Origin: Massilia sp. BJB1822
Lineage (GTDB): Bacteria; Pseudomonadota; Gammaproteobacteria; Burkholderiales; Burkholderiaceae_D
Reading direction: 5' to 3'
Assembly: GCF_013369485.1 (NCBI RefSeq)
Contig: NZ_JABWEB010000009.1
Location: 124,001-188,000, forward strand
Length of the DNA stretch: 64,000 nucleotides
The notes beneath the pieces were generated by a model. It saw only the letters and a list, made by a program, of their open reading frames with translations, searched no databases and was not told the origin of the DNA. Made by a program: the position numbers and the translations under genes. This document shows, in pieces, positions 18,617-26,581 of this stretch (position 1 is the stretch's first letter; every line of letters begins with the position of its first letter).

Positions 18617-18648
18617 GATGTTTTCCTTAAATAATAATGACGCCCCAG

Positions 18649-18664
18649 CCGCATCGGTATGCGG
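18649..18664 (-). other. Hairpin in rpsK-rpsD gap (1 of 3)
   Basis: CCGCAT, loop CGGT, ATGCGG, close to the rpsD start on the transcript. Confidence 0.5.
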
Positions 18665-18674
18665 TTAGGCGCTA

Positions 18675-18695
18675 GTCTGGCCCGATTGGCCAGAC
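18675..18695 (-). other. Hairpin in rpsK-rpsD gap (2 of 3)
   Basis: GTCTGGCC, loop CGATT, GGCCAGAC: an 8-base perfect stem with a 5-base loop. Confidence 0.65.
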
Positions 18696-18747
18696 GGTGG
18701 CTCAACACGCCTGACGAAACCAGTTCGACAGGCGAAAATAGCCGGAC

Positions 18748-18753
18748 AGTATA
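18748..18753 (-). promoter_or_regulatory. Possible internal promoter -10 for rpsD-rpoA-rplQ
   Basis: TATACT on the minus strand inside the rpsK-rpsD gap. No good -35 is visible at 17 bases (TGGAAC), so support is weak. Confidence 0.25.
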
Positions 18754-18800
18754 ACCGTTTCCGGTCCACTGTTCCAGCGATTTTCTATCCAGCAGGCAGG

Positions 18801-18825
18801 TGGCCGGCGCGCTGCTTGCCGGCCA
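18801..18825 (-). other. Hairpin in rpsK-rpsD gap (3 of 3)
   Basis: TGGCCGGC, nine-base loop, GCCGGCCA: an 8-base perfect stem just after the rpsK stop, with no T-run. Confidence 0.6.
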
Positions 18826-18839
18826 TAGCCATACTGAAC

Positions 18840-19244
18840 TTAGATACGACGACGCTTAGGAGGACGGCAGCCGTTGTGCGGCACTGGGGTCACGTCCTGG
18901 ATCTCGGTGATCTTGATGCCCAGGTTGTTCAGTGCGCGAACCGCGGATTCACGACCAGGACCTGGGCCCTTGATACGCACTTCCAGGTTCTTCACGCCGC
19001 ATTCCACCGCCACTTTACCAGCGGCTTCGGCAGCTACCTGCGCTGCGAACGGGGTCGATTTACGCGAACCCTTGAAGCCAGCGCCACCGGAGGTCGCCCA
19101 CGACAGAGCGTTGCCCTGACGGTCGGTGATGGTGATGATGGTGTTGTTGAACGAAGCGTGAACGTGAGCGATACCTTCAGCGACGTTCTTTTTGACCTTC
19201 TTGCGAACGCGCGCTGCTGCTGCGCTGCTTTGTTGCTTAGCCAT
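18840..19244 (-). CDS. rpsK: 30S ribosomal protein S11
   Basis: A 134-residue S11 located on the 30S platform near the Shine-Dalgarno helix. It has the conserved core GIAHVHASFNNTIITITDRQGN and the basic C-terminus GCRPPKRRRI. The N-terminus (KQQSSAAAARVRKKVKKNVAEG) is a short Ala/Lys extension usual in betaproteobacteria. It follows rpsM after 14 bases. Downstream comes the wide, hairpin-rich gap before rpsD. Confidence 0.98.
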   Translation of the reverse strand: MAKQQSSAAAARVRKKVKKNVAEGIAHVHASFNNTIITITDRQGNALSWATSGGAGFKGSRKSTPFAAQVAAEAAGKVAVECGVKNLEVRIKGPGPGRESAVRALNNLGIKITEIQDVTPVPHNGCRPPKRRRI

Positions 19245-19258
19245 AGTAGTTTCCTAGA

Positions 19259-19624
19259 TTATTTCTTCAGCGATTGAGCGGCTTTGCGCGGACCTTTACG
19301 GGTACGTGCATTGGTGCGGGTGCGCTGACCGCGGACCGGCAGGCCCTTACGGTGACGCATGCCGCGGTAGCAGCCCAGGTCCATCAGACGCTTGATGTTC
19401 ATCGACAGTTCGCGGCGCAGATCGCCTTCTACTACGAACTTCGCGACTTCATCACGCAGCTTTTCCAGTTCGCTGTCGTCCAGGTCCTTGACCTTTTTAT
19501 TGGTCGGTACACCCGTTTGGGCGCAGATGAACTGCGCGCGCGGGCGGCCAACACCGTAGATGGCGGTCAGGCCGATAACGGTGTGCTGATGATTTGGGAT
19601 GTTAACCCCTGCAATACGTGCCAT
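19259..19624 (-). CDS. rpsM: 30S ribosomal protein S13
   Basis: A 121-residue S13, head protein of the 30S subunit that contacts the P-site tRNA and the 50S bridge B1. It has the typical start MARIAGVNIPNHQHTVIGLTAIYGVG, the helix-two-turn-helix region and the basic tail RTRTNARTRKGPRKAAQ. First gene of the alpha operon, directly after rpmJ of the spc operon with only 19 bases between, so the two operons are transcribed together here unless a promoter lies within rpmJ. Confidence 0.98.
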   Translation of the reverse strand: MARIAGVNIPNHQHTVIGLTAIYGVGRPRAQFICAQTGVPTNKKVKDLDDSELEKLRDEVAKFVVEGDLRRELSMNIKRLMDLGCYRGMRHRKGLPVRGQRTRTNARTRKGPRKAAQSLKK

Positions 19625-19643
19625 TCGTTATTCCTCGAACTGA

Positions 19644-19757
19644 TTAACCTTGACGCTGCTTATGGCGTGGTTCGACGCAGATTACGCGAACAACACCTTT
19701 GCGCTTGATGATCTTGCAGTTGCGGCAGATCCGCTTGACTGAAGCGTTAACTTTCAT
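19644..19757 (-). CDS. rpmJ: 50S ribosomal protein L36 (zinc-binding form)
   Basis: A 37-residue gene (MKVNASVKRICRNCKIIKRK...) read on the minus strand between infA and rpsM. The zinc ligands C11, C14, C27 and H32 are present, so this is the zinc-dependent form. It is the last gene of the spc operon, as usual. An AAGAGAGTGCAAAA stretch upstream supplies the ribosome binding site. Confidence 0.96.
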   Translation of the reverse strand: MKVNASVKRICRNCKIIKRKGVVRVICVEPRHKQRQG

Positions 19758-19789
19758 TTTTGCACTCTCTTTGGTTCGATTACTTAAAT

Positions 19790-20008
19790 TTACTTGGTCC
19801 GGAACACAATACGGGCCCGGCTCAGGTCGTACGGCGTCAACTCCACCGTGACCTTGTCGCCAGGGAGAATGCGGATGTAATTCATGCGCATTTTACCCGA
19901 AATGTGGCCTAACACCACGTGGCCGTTTTCCAGCTTTACTCGAAATGTTGCATTAGGCAGATTCTCGAGGATCTCGCCTTGCATCTGTATGACGTCGTCT
20001 TTTGCCAT
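19790..20008 (-). CDS. infA: Translation initiation factor IF-1
   Basis: A 72-residue S1/OB-fold protein (MAKDDVIQMQGEILENLPNATFRVKLENG) that blocks the A site during 30S initiation. Its ATG begins directly after the secY stop, with no gap, so translation is probably coupled to secY. A position between secY and rpmJ is common in this class. Confidence 0.98.
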   Translation of the reverse strand: MAKDDVIQMQGEILENLPNATFRVKLENGHVVLGHISGKMRMNYIRILPGDKVTVELTPYDLSRARIVFRTK

Positions 20009-21343
20009 TTATCGCGTCGGAATTCCGCCCTTGAAGTTAGCTTTGCGCAGCAGCGAATCGTATTGCTGCGACATCACATAGTTTTGTACCTGGGCCATGA
20101 AGTCCATGGTCACCACGACAATAATCAACAGAGAAGTACCACCGAAATAGAACGGTACCTTCCACTGGGCGACCATGAATTCCGGCAACAAGCACACCAG
20201 GGTGATGTAGACGGCGCCGGCCAGGGTCAAACGGGTCAGAATCTTGTCGATGTAGCGGGCGGTCTGCTCGCCAGGGCGGATGCCCGGCACGAACGCACCA
20301 CTCTTCTTCAAGTTCTCCGCGGTCTCCTTGCTGTTAAACACCAGTGCGGTGTAGAAGAAGCAGAAGAACACAATGGCCACGGCGTACAGCAATGCATGAA
20401 TCGGCTCGCCGGGGGCCAGCGATGCAGCCAGATCTTTCAGGAACCGCACCACCGGATTGGCGGTGTCGGCACCCTTCGAAAACCAGTCCACGATGGTTGC
20501 CGGGAACAAGATAATCGACGAAGCGAAGATTGGCGGAATCACGCCTGCCATATTCAGCTTAAGCGGCAGGTGGCTGGTCTGCCCACCGTAGATCTTGTTA
20601 CCGACCTGACGTTTGGCATAGTTGACCAGAATCTTGCGCTGACCGCGTTCCACGAACACCACGCCGTAGGTGACCAGGGCCACCAGAGCGACGATGACGA
20701 TCACCGAGAAGGCGCTGATCGAACCGGTCGACACTTGGGAGAACAAGCCACCCAAGGCACCCGGCAGACCGGCAGCGATACCGGCGAAGATGATGATGGA
20801 GATGCCATTGCCGAGACCACGCTCGGTAATCTGCTCCCCCAGCCACATCAGGAACATGGTGCCGGTCAACAGCGTCACCACGGTCACGAAGCGGAAGCCC
20901 AAGCCCGGATCGAGCACCAGGTTCGGCTGGGCTTCCAGCGCGACCGCGATGCCGAAGGCCTGGAACAAAGCCAGACCGACCGTGGCGTAACGGGTGTACT
21001 GGGTGATCTTGCGACGACCCGCTTCCCCTTCCTTCTTCAGCGCTTCCATCTGCGGCGACACGATCGACAGCAACTGCATGATGATCGAGGCCGAGATGTA
21101 CGGCATGATACCCAGCGCAAACACCGTAAAGCGCGACAGGGCGCCACCCGAGAACATGTTGAACATGCCCAGGATGCCGCCTTCCTGCGACTTGAACAGT
21201 GCGGCTAACTGTACCGGATCGATTCCCGGAACCGGGACGTGAGCCCCGATCCGATACACCACCAGAGCGCCCAGCAAAAACCAGAGCCGGCCCCAAGGGA
21301 ACCCGGCTGCGGCACTTTTAGCAAGCTGTGGATTAGTCGCCAA
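20009..21343 (-). CDS. secY: Preprotein translocase subunit SecY
   Basis: A 444-residue channel subunit of the SecYEG translocon with ten expected transmembrane helices. Visible marks are the N-terminal GRLWFLLGALVVYRIGAHVPVPGID, the plug region after helix 1, and the cytosolic loops with ERGQRKILVNYAKRQVG and GIRPGEQTARYIDKILTRLTLAGA that contact SecA and the ribosome. It lies between rplO and infA in the spc operon and serves export of every signal-peptide protein in this window. Confidence 0.98.
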   Translation of the reverse strand: MATNPQLAKSAAAGFPWGRLWFLLGALVVYRIGAHVPVPGIDPVQLAALFKSQEGGILGMFNMFSGGALSRFTVFALGIMPYISASIIMQLLSIVSPQMEALKKEGEAGRRKITQYTRYATVGLALFQAFGIAVALEAQPNLVLDPGLGFRFVTVVTLLTGTMFLMWLGEQITERGLGNGISIIIFAGIAAGLPGALGGLFSQVSTGSISAFSVIVIVALVALVTYGVVFVERGQRKILVNYAKRQVGNKIYGGQTSHLPLKLNMAGVIPPIFASSIILFPATIVDWFSKGADTANPVVRFLKDLAASLAPGEPIHALLYAVAIVFFCFFYTALVFNSKETAENLKKSGAFVPGIRPGEQTARYIDKILTRLTLAGAVYITLVCLLPEFMVAQWKVPFYFGGTSLLIIVVVTMDFMAQVQNYVMSQQYDSLLRKANFKGGIPTR

Positions 21344-21374
21344 TTTTCGCTCCGATTAAGCTTTTAGCGGTCAC

Positions 21375-21806
21375 TCAGGCTACCGAACCGCCGGCAGCTT
21401 CGATGGCGGCTTTCGCGCCTGCGGTCACTTTCAGACCTTTCAGGGTGACAGCCTTGGTGATTTCGCCGGAGGCGATCACGCGCACATCGCGTGCCAGCAC
21501 GTTCAGCACGCCAGCTTGCTTCAGGACCAGGATGTCGACTTCACCGACCGCCAGGGCGTTCAGATCCGACAGACGTACTTCCGCCTTGAAGGTTGCGTTC
21601 AGCGATTTGAAGCCGCGCTTTGGCAGACGGCGTTGCAGAGGCATCTGACCGCCTTCGAAGCCGACCTTGTGGAAGCCGCCCGAACGCGATTTCTGACCTT
21701 TGTGACCACGGCCAGCGGTTTTACCCAGGCCGGAGCCGATACCGCGGCCAACGCGACGCTTAGCGTGTTTCGCGCCAGCTGCTGGTTGAATGGTATTCAA
21801 TTCCAT
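21375..21806 (-). CDS. rplO: 50S ribosomal protein L15
   Basis: A 143-residue L15, a late-assembly protein of the large subunit. The basic N-terminal part (GAKHAKRRVGRGIGSGLGKTAGRGHKGQKSRSGG) is the family hallmark and threads into 23S rRNA; the C-terminal globular part starts near residue 60. It lies between rpmD (27 bases) and secY (31 bases), the standard spc order. Confidence 0.98.
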   Translation of the reverse strand: MELNTIQPAAGAKHAKRRVGRGIGSGLGKTAGRGHKGQKSRSGGFHKVGFEGGQMPLQRRLPKRGFKSLNATFKAEVRLSDLNALAVGEVDILVLKQAGVLNVLARDVRVIASGEITKAVTLKGLKVTAGAKAAIEAAGGSVA

Positions 21807-21833
21807 TTGATTCTCCAGATCGTAAGCCGCAGC

Positions 21834-22010
21834 TTACGATACGACTTTAACGAGGTAGGCGACCTTGGTGATCATGCCGCGTACCGATGGAGTGTCCTGC
21901 AGCTCGGAAACCGAGTTGACACGGCGCAGGCCCAGGCCGCGCACGGTGGCACGGTGGTCTTGACGGGTGCCGATCAGGCCCTTCACCAGTTTTACTTTGA
22001 TAGTGCTCAT
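21834..22010 (-). CDS. rpmD: 50S ribosomal protein L30
   Basis: A 58-residue L30, MSTIKVKLVKGLIGTRQDHR..., found by translating the gap between rpsE and rplO. It has the typical ferredoxin-like small fold and the RGLGLRR and PSVRGMI motifs. It starts 11 bases after rpsE, as expected in the spc operon. Confidence 0.97.
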   Translation of the reverse strand: MSTIKVKLVKGLIGTRQDHRATVRGLGLRRVNSVSELQDTPSVRGMITKVAYLVKVVS

Positions 22011-22021
22011 GCGGTTTCCCC

Positions 22022-22540
22022 TTAAGCCAGGATGTCTTCCACCGATTTGCCGCGTTTGGCAGCGATCTCGGCAGGAGTGCTCATTTTCGACAGGCCGTCC
22101 AGGGTGGCGCGCACCAGGTTGTACGGGTTGTTCGAACCGGTGGATTTGGCCACCACGTCGGTCACGCCCATCACGTCGAAGATTGCGCGCATTGCGCCAC
22201 CAGCGATCACGCCGGTACCTGGCTTGGCCGGGCTCATCATCACGCGCGAGGCGCCATGACGACCGGTCACGGTGTGCTGCAGGGTGCCGTTTTTCAGCGG
22301 TACTTTGATCAGGTTGCGACGGGCTTCTTCCATTGCCTTTTGCACACCGACTGGTACCTCTTTCGACTTGCCCTTGCCCATGCCGATGCGGCCATCGCCG
22401 TCACCAACCACGGTCAGCGCCGCGAAGCCCATGATACGACCACCCTTGACCACTTTGGTCACGCGGTTGATCGCGATCATTTTTTCGCGCATGCCGTCAT
22501 CCGGCTTGTCGCTTTGCATTTTTGCTTGCATTTTTGCCAT
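22022..22540 (-). CDS. rpsE: 30S ribosomal protein S5
   Basis: A 172-residue S5, which with S4 and S12 sets decoding fidelity. It has the S5 N-terminal dsRNA-binding fold (MIAINRVTKVVKGGRIMGFAALTVVGDG) and the C-terminal domain with GRHGASRVMMSPAKPGTGVIAGG. The N-terminal lead (MAKMQAKMQSDKPDDGM) is a variable extension. It sits between rplR (10 bases) and rpmD. Confidence 0.98.
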   Translation of the reverse strand: MAKMQAKMQSDKPDDGMREKMIAINRVTKVVKGGRIMGFAALTVVGDGDGRIGMGKGKSKEVPVGVQKAMEEARRNLIKVPLKNGTLQHTVTGRHGASRVMMSPAKPGTGVIAGGAMRAIFDVMGVTDVVAKSTGSNNPYNLVRATLDGLSKMSTPAEIAAKRGKSVEDILA

Positions 22541-22550
22541 GATCGTATCC

Positions 22551-22913
22551 TTAGAACTTCAGACCGGCTTCACGCGCGGCTTCAGCCAGCGCCTTGACAC
22601 GGCCGTGGTAACGGAAACCGGAGCGGTCGAAGGCGACTTCGGTGATGCCCGCTTTCAGTGCTTTTTCTGCGACACGCTTGCCGACCAGTGCGGCAGCGGC
22701 GGCGTTGCCACCCTTGCCCGACTTGCCAGCCAGTTCGGCGCGCACTTCCGCTTCTGCGGTGGAGGCCGAAACCAGTACTTTGGCGTCTGGGCTGGTCAAG
22801 TTCGCGTAAATGTGCAGATTGGTGCGGTGGACCGACAGGCGGTTCACTTTCAATTGCGCGATCTTGATGCGGGTTTGACGTCCGCGGCGCAGACGAGATT
22901 CTTTTTTGTCCAT
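22551..22913 (-). CDS. rplR: 50S ribosomal protein L18
   Basis: A 120-residue L18, a 5S rRNA binder in the central protuberance. It has the basic N-terminus MDKKESRLRRGRQTRIKIAQ, the RLSVHRTNLHIYANL core and the typical C-terminus AFDRSGFRYHGRVKALAEAAREAGLKF. Standard position between rplF (13 bases) and rpsE. Confidence 0.98.
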   Translation of the reverse strand: MDKKESRLRRGRQTRIKIAQLKVNRLSVHRTNLHIYANLTSPDAKVLVSASTAEAEVRAELAGKSGKGGNAAAAALVGKRVAEKALKAGITEVAFDRSGFRYHGRVKALAEAAREAGLKF

Positions 22914-22926
22914 CGTCAGCCCCTAA

Positions 22927-23460
22927 TTACTTCTTCTTGGTTTCTTTAAGCTTAACCACTTCGTCCACATAGCGGACACCCTTGCCTTTGTAAGGCTCTG
23001 GGGAGCGGTAAGCACGAACTTCGGCGGCCACCTGGCCAACCTTTTGGCGATCGATGCCGCTGATCACGATTTCGGTTGGGGTCGGGGTTGCCACTTTGAC
23101 GCCGGTTGGCATCGCGTGAACGACCGGGTGGGAGAAGCCCAGCGACAGGTTCAGCTTGTCGCCAGCGGCTTGCGCCTTGTAACCCACGCCAACCAGGCTC
23201 AGCTTCTTCTCGAAGCCCTTGGTGACGCCGGTAACCATATTGTTTACCAGGGCGCGCAGGGTGCCGGACATGGCGTTCGCTTCGCGGCTGTCATTGGCCA
23301 CGTCGAAAGTCAGGGTGCCGGCGTTGTTTTCCACTTTCACCAGGCCGTTCAGGCTCTGGCTCAGGGTGCCCAGCGGACCCTTCACGGTGATCGCTTGCGC
23401 GGAGATGGCGACTTCGGCGCCAGCCGGCACTGCGATCGGCATTTTAGCTACACGAGACAT
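22927..23460 (-). CDS. rplF: 50S ribosomal protein L6
   Basis: A 177-residue L6 near the factor-binding site of the 50S subunit. It has two tandem L6 folds; the C-terminal signature SPEPYKGKGVRYVDEVVKLKETKKK is complete. It lies between rpsH (11 bases) and rplR in the spc operon. Confidence 0.98.
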   Translation of the reverse strand: MSRVAKMPIAVPAGAEVAISAQAITVKGPLGTLSQSLNGLVKVENNAGTLTFDVANDSREANAMSGTLRALVNNMVTGVTKGFEKKLSLVGVGYKAQAAGDKLNLSLGFSHPVVHAMPTGVKVATPTPTEIVISGIDRQKVGQVAAEVRAYRSPEPYKGKGVRYVDEVVKLKETKKK

Positions 23461-23471
23461 TGTGTTACTCC

Positions 23472-23867
23472 TTAAGCCACGAAGCAGATAACTTCGCCAC
23501 CAACACCGGTAGCGCGCGCTTTGCGGTCGGTCATGACGCCTTGCGGAGTCGACACGATGGCCACACCCAGACCGTTCATCACGGTTGGGATCTCGTCCTT
23601 GCCCTTGTACACGCGCAGGCCCGGACGGGACACGCGCTCGAGGCGCTCGATAACAGGACGGCCTACATAATATTTCAAACCGATTTTCAGTTCCGCCTTG
23701 CCTTCGTTCGAGGTCACGGCGAAATCTTCAATGTAACCCTCGTCCTTCAGGACGTTGGCAATCGCTACTTTGACTTTCGACGATGGCATGGCCACGGTCG
23801 ACTTCTGCACGCCTTGGGCGTTGCGAATGCGGGTCAGCATATCGGCGATAGGATCGCTCATACTCAT
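23472..23867 (-). CDS. rpsH: 30S ribosomal protein S8
   Basis: A 131-residue S8, a primary 16S rRNA binder at helix 21. It has the start MSMSDPIADMLTRIRNAQ and the C-terminal GLGVAIVSTPQGVMTDRKARATGVGGEVICFVA. In E. coli S8 represses spc translation at rplE; no matching structure was verified here. It lies after rpsN (14 bases). Confidence 0.98.
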   Translation of the reverse strand: MSMSDPIADMLTRIRNAQGVQKSTVAMPSSKVKVAIANVLKDEGYIEDFAVTSNEGKAELKIGLKYYVGRPVIERLERVSRPGLRVYKGKDEIPTVMNGLGVAIVSTPQGVMTDRKARATGVGGEVICFVA

Positions 23868-23881
23868 TGCTTGTTCTCCTA

Positions 23882-24187
23882 TTACCAGCTGGCTTTAGTC
23901 ATACCCGGGATCTCACCACGCATGGCGAATTCACGGAGTTTGATACGGCCCAGACCGAATTTACGGAAGGTGCCGCGTGGACGACCGGTCACGACGCAAC
24001 GGTTGCGTTGACGGGTCGGGTTCGAGTTACGTGGCAGGGCCTGCAGTTTCAGGCGCGCTTCGTAACGCTCTTCTTCCGACTTGGACTGGTCATCAATGAT
24101 GGCCTTCAGCGAAGCGCGCTTGGCGGCGAATTTCTCAGCCAGGGCCACGCGTTTCTGCTCACGGTTAATCAGTGCGAGTTTTGCCAT
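23882..24187 (-). CDS. rpsN: 30S ribosomal protein S14 (zinc-free long form)
   Basis: A 101-residue S14 of the long, cysteine-free form: MAKLALINREQKRVALAEKF... with the C-terminal core RNRCVVTGRPRGTFRKFGLGRIKLREFAMRGEIPGMTKASW. It sits in the 30S head. The absence of CXXC pairs shows the zinc-independent type. Spacing to rplE is 7 bases. Confidence 0.98.
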   Translation of the reverse strand: MAKLALINREQKRVALAEKFAAKRASLKAIIDDQSKSEEERYEARLKLQALPRNSNPTRQRNRCVVTGRPRGTFRKFGLGRIKLREFAMRGEIPGMTKASW

Positions 24188-24194
24188 GATCTAC

Positions 24195-24734
24195 TTAGTT
24201 CCTGAACGGGAATTTAAAGGCGGCGAGGAGCGCTTTGGCTTCGTCGTCGGTCTTGGCGGTGGTGGTGATCGAGATGTTCATACCACGCAGCGCGTCGATC
24301 TTGTCGTACTCGATTTCCGGGAAGATGATCTGCTCTTTCACACCGATGTTGTAGTTGCCGCGGCCATCGAAGGAACGGCCGGACACGCCACGGAAGTCAC
24401 GCACGCGCGGCAGGGCCACGGTGATGAAACGGTCCAGGAACTCATACATGCGGGCGCCGCGCAGGGTCACCATGGTACCGATCGGGTAGCCTTCGCGGAT
24501 TTTGAAACCGGCGATTGCTTTACGGGCCTTGGTCACGACTGGCTTCTGGCCGGCGATCTTGGTCAGGTCGCCAACAGCGTGCTCGATGATCTTCTTGTCG
24601 GCCACGGCTTCCGAGAGACCCATGTTCAGGGTGATCTTGGTCAGGCGCGGCACTTCCATTACCGATTTGTAACCGAATTTCTCGGTCAGATCGGCAACGA
24701 CCTTGTCTTTATAAAATTGTTGCAGACGGGCCAT
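24195..24734 (-). CDS. rplE: 50S ribosomal protein L5
   Basis: A 179-residue L5, which binds 5S rRNA and contacts the P-site tRNA. It has the start MARLQQFYKDKVVADLTEKFGYKSVMEVPRL, the IAGFKIREGYPIGTMVTLRG segment and the C-terminus ISITTTAKTDDEAKALLAAFKFPFRN. Follows rplX by 6 bases. Confidence 0.98.
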   Translation of the reverse strand: MARLQQFYKDKVVADLTEKFGYKSVMEVPRLTKITLNMGLSEAVADKKIIEHAVGDLTKIAGQKPVVTKARKAIAGFKIREGYPIGTMVTLRGARMYEFLDRFITVALPRVRDFRGVSGRSFDGRGNYNIGVKEQIIFPEIEYDKIDALRGMNISITTTAKTDDEAKALLAAFKFPFRN

Positions 24735-24740
24735 TTCTTA

Positions 24741-25055
24741 TTACCCCTTCACTACTTCGCCGGAGGACTTGAAGATGCGGACTTTTTTACCGTCCACTTC
24801 TTTGAAGCCCACGCGATCTGCCTTACCGGTCGCAGCGTTGAACAGAGCAACGTTGGACACGTGAATAGGCATGGTCTTGTCAACGATGCCACCAGTAACG
24901 CCAGTCATCGGGTTTGGCTTGACGGCTTTCTTAGCCAGGTTCACGCCTTCCACCACGACGTGCTCAGCGTCAACACGCTGTTGCACCACGCCGCGCTTGC
25001 CCTTGTCCTTGCCGGTCAGGACGATGACTTCGTCGTTTTTGCGAATCTTATCCAT
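24741..25055 (-). CDS. rplX: 50S ribosomal protein L24
   Basis: A 104-residue L24 with the KOW motif near the N-terminus (IRKNDEVIVLTGKDKGKRGVVQQ). It starts assembly of the large subunit and lies near the tunnel exit. Nine bases separate it from rplN. Confidence 0.98.
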   Translation of the reverse strand: MDKIRKNDEVIVLTGKDKGKRGVVQQRVDAEHVVVEGVNLAKKAVKPNPMTGVTGGIVDKTMPIHVSNVALFNAATGKADRVGFKEVDGKKVRIFKSSGEVVKG

Positions 25056-25064
25056 TACGACTCC

Positions 25065-25433
25065 TTACAGGACTTCCGGTGCCAGGGACACGATCTTCAT
25101 GAACTTCTCAGTACGCAGTTCGCGCGTGACTGGGCCAAAGATACGGGTACCGATCGGTTCCAGCTTGGCGTTCAGCAGAACGGCGGCATTGCCGTCGAAC
25201 TTGACCAGGGAACCGTCCTGGCGGCGCACACCTTTAGCGGTACGCACAACCACGGCGTTATAAATTTCACCTTTTTTGACACGGCCGCGCGGCTGAGCCA
25301 CCTTAACGGTGACTTTGATCACGTCGCCAATGCCAGCATAACGGCGCTTGGAGCCGCCCAACACCTTGATGCACATAACTTCTTTGGCACCGGTGTTGTC
25401 GGCCACTTCGAGCCGGCTTTCAGTTTGAATCAT
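25065..25433 (-). CDS. rplN: 50S ribosomal protein L14
   Basis: A 122-residue L14, full length and highly conserved (MIQTESRLEVADNTGAKEVMCIKVLGG; C-terminus TRELRTEKFMKIVSLAPEVL). It contacts 16S rRNA in the intersubunit bridge. It is the first gene of the spc operon and is preceded by a 253-base non-coding boundary with a candidate promoter. Confidence 0.98.
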   Translation of the reverse strand: MIQTESRLEVADNTGAKEVMCIKVLGGSKRRYAGIGDVIKVTVKVAQPRGRVKKGEIYNAVVVRTAKGVRRQDGSLVKFDGNAAVLLNAKLEPIGTRIFGPVTRELRTEKFMKIVSLAPEVL

Positions 25434-25608
25434 AGTATTCTCTTTCCCAACTTAAGCCGAAGAATCCACACAATGTGAACCTCGGTCAGTCTTGGTCCCG
25501 CCAGACACGCGAACGCGCCTGTTTGGGTGCTTGACCTTCATACAAGTACTGACCGCGATCCATGTCTGTGGAAAGACACTTAGCGGCGATACATGAACGA
25601 AGCCCGCA

Positions 25609-25637
25609 AGTATCACATAAAACCTGCGGGCCTGCAA
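25609..25637 (-). promoter_or_regulatory. Candidate spc operon promoter in the rpsQ-rplN boundary
   Basis: On the minus strand TTGCAG, 17 bases, GATACT. The spacer contains one arm of an inverted repeat GCCCGCA/TGCGGGC (25602-25608 and 25625-25631). The whole 25434-25686 gap has no coding sequence or tRNA that I can see. Confidence 0.4.
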
Positions 25638-25653
25638 GAACTAATTGGACTGT

Positions 25654-25677
25654 GGCCGGAACCGTACGGTGCCGGCC
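25654..25677 (-). other. Strong hairpin after rpsQ (S10/spc boundary)
   Basis: GGCCGG...CCGTACGG...CCGGCC: a nested palindrome 10 bases after the rpsQ stop, without T-run. It may weaken read-through or protect the 3' end of the S10 transcript. Confidence 0.6.
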
Positions 25678-25686
25678 GCAAACCTC

Positions 25687-25959
25687 TTAGACGATTTGTG
25701 CAGCTTGCACTACACGAGTCACCGTCCACGCCTTCGTTTTGGAGATCGGACGACCTTCCTGGATCTCGACCGTATCACCGGCTTTGACTTGGTTGGTCTC
25801 GTCGTGCGCGTGGTATTTCGCGGAGCGCACGATGATCTTGCCATACAGAGGGTGCTTCACGTGACGCTCGATCAGCACGGTAACGGTTTTGTCCATCTTG
25901 TCGGACACCACTTTACCGATCAGCGTGCGCTTGAGCGACTGTTTCACTGGTTCGTTCAT
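25687..25959 (-). CDS. rpsQ: 30S ribosomal protein S17
   Basis: A 90-residue S17, an early 16S rRNA binder with an OB fold (LIGKVVSDKMDKTVTVLIERHVKHPLYGKIIVRSAKYHAHDE). It is the last gene of the S10 operon. Its start overlaps the rpmC stop by 4 bases, so translation is coupled. Confidence 0.98.
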   Translation of the reverse strand: MNEPVKQSLKRTLIGKVVSDKMDKTVTVLIERHVKHPLYGKIIVRSAKYHAHDETNQVKAGDTVEIQEGRPISKTKAWTVTRVVQAAQIV

Positions 25960-26147
25960 TTGGCTTCCTTCAGATTCATTACCGTCTTAACGCGTGCGAT
26001 ATCGCGGCGTACCTTCTTGAGCTGCGAAGTGTTGCTCAGCTGTTGCGTCGCGATTTGCATACGCAGGCCAAACTGGGCCTTCAGCAGGTCGTTCAGCTCT
26101 TTTTGCAGAGCTGCCTGGTCTTTGCCGCGGAGTTCAGATGCTTTCAT
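25956..26147 (-). CDS. rpmC: 50S ribosomal protein L29
   Basis: A 63-residue two-helix protein (MKASELRGKDQAALQKELNDLLKAQFGLRMQ) at the tunnel exit, where signal recognition particle and trigger factor dock. It lies 12 bases after rplP and overlaps rpsQ by 4 bases. Confidence 0.98.
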   Translation of the reverse strand: MKASELRGKDQAALQKELNDLLKAQFGLRMQIATQQLSNTSQLKKVRRDIARVKTVMNLKEAK

Positions 26148-26159
26148 ATTTCACTCCAA

Positions 26160-26579
26160 TTATTGGCCAACCTGGCGCACCACGAAGGTGGTAGCCAGCG
26201 GCAGTTTGGCAGCAGCCAGGCGGAACGCTTCGCGCGCCAGTTCTTCTGCGACGCCATCCATTTCGTACAGTACTTTGCCAGGCTGAATCTCAGCCACGTA
26301 GTACTCCGGATTACCTTTACCGTTACCCATACGGACTTCGGCAGGCTTGTTCGAAATTGGCTTGTCCGGGAAGACGCGGATCCAGATACGACCGCCACGT
26401 TTGATGTGACGGGTCATGGCGCGACGCGCTGCCTCGATTTGACGGGCCGTGATACGGCCGCGTGCAACGGCTTTCAGACCGAATTCGCCGAACGACACGG
26501 CGGTGCCGCGCGTGTGCGAAATACCGGTGTTACGGCCTTTCTGCTCTTTACGATACTTTCTGCGTGCTGGTTGCAGCAT
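26160..26579 (-). CDS. rplP: 50S ribosomal protein L16
   Basis: A 139-residue L16 that organises the A-site tRNA region of the 50S subunit. It has the start MLQPARRKYRKEQKGRNTG and conserved RGGRIWIRVFPDKPISNKPAEVRMGNGKGNPEYYVAEIQPG-type sequence. It follows rpsC after 2 bases. Confidence 0.98.
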   Translation of the reverse strand: MLQPARRKYRKEQKGRNTGISHTRGTAVSFGEFGLKAVARGRITARQIEAARRAMTRHIKRGGRIWIRVFPDKPISNKPAEVRMGNGKGNPEYYVAEIQPGKVLYEMDGVAEELAREAFRLAAAKLPLATTFVVRQVGQ

Positions 26580-26581
26580 GA

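Noticed and set aside
25434..25686. A tRNA or small gene in the rpsQ-rplN gap
   Set aside because: The palindromes do not form a cloverleaf and no short frame has both a start site and a family match.
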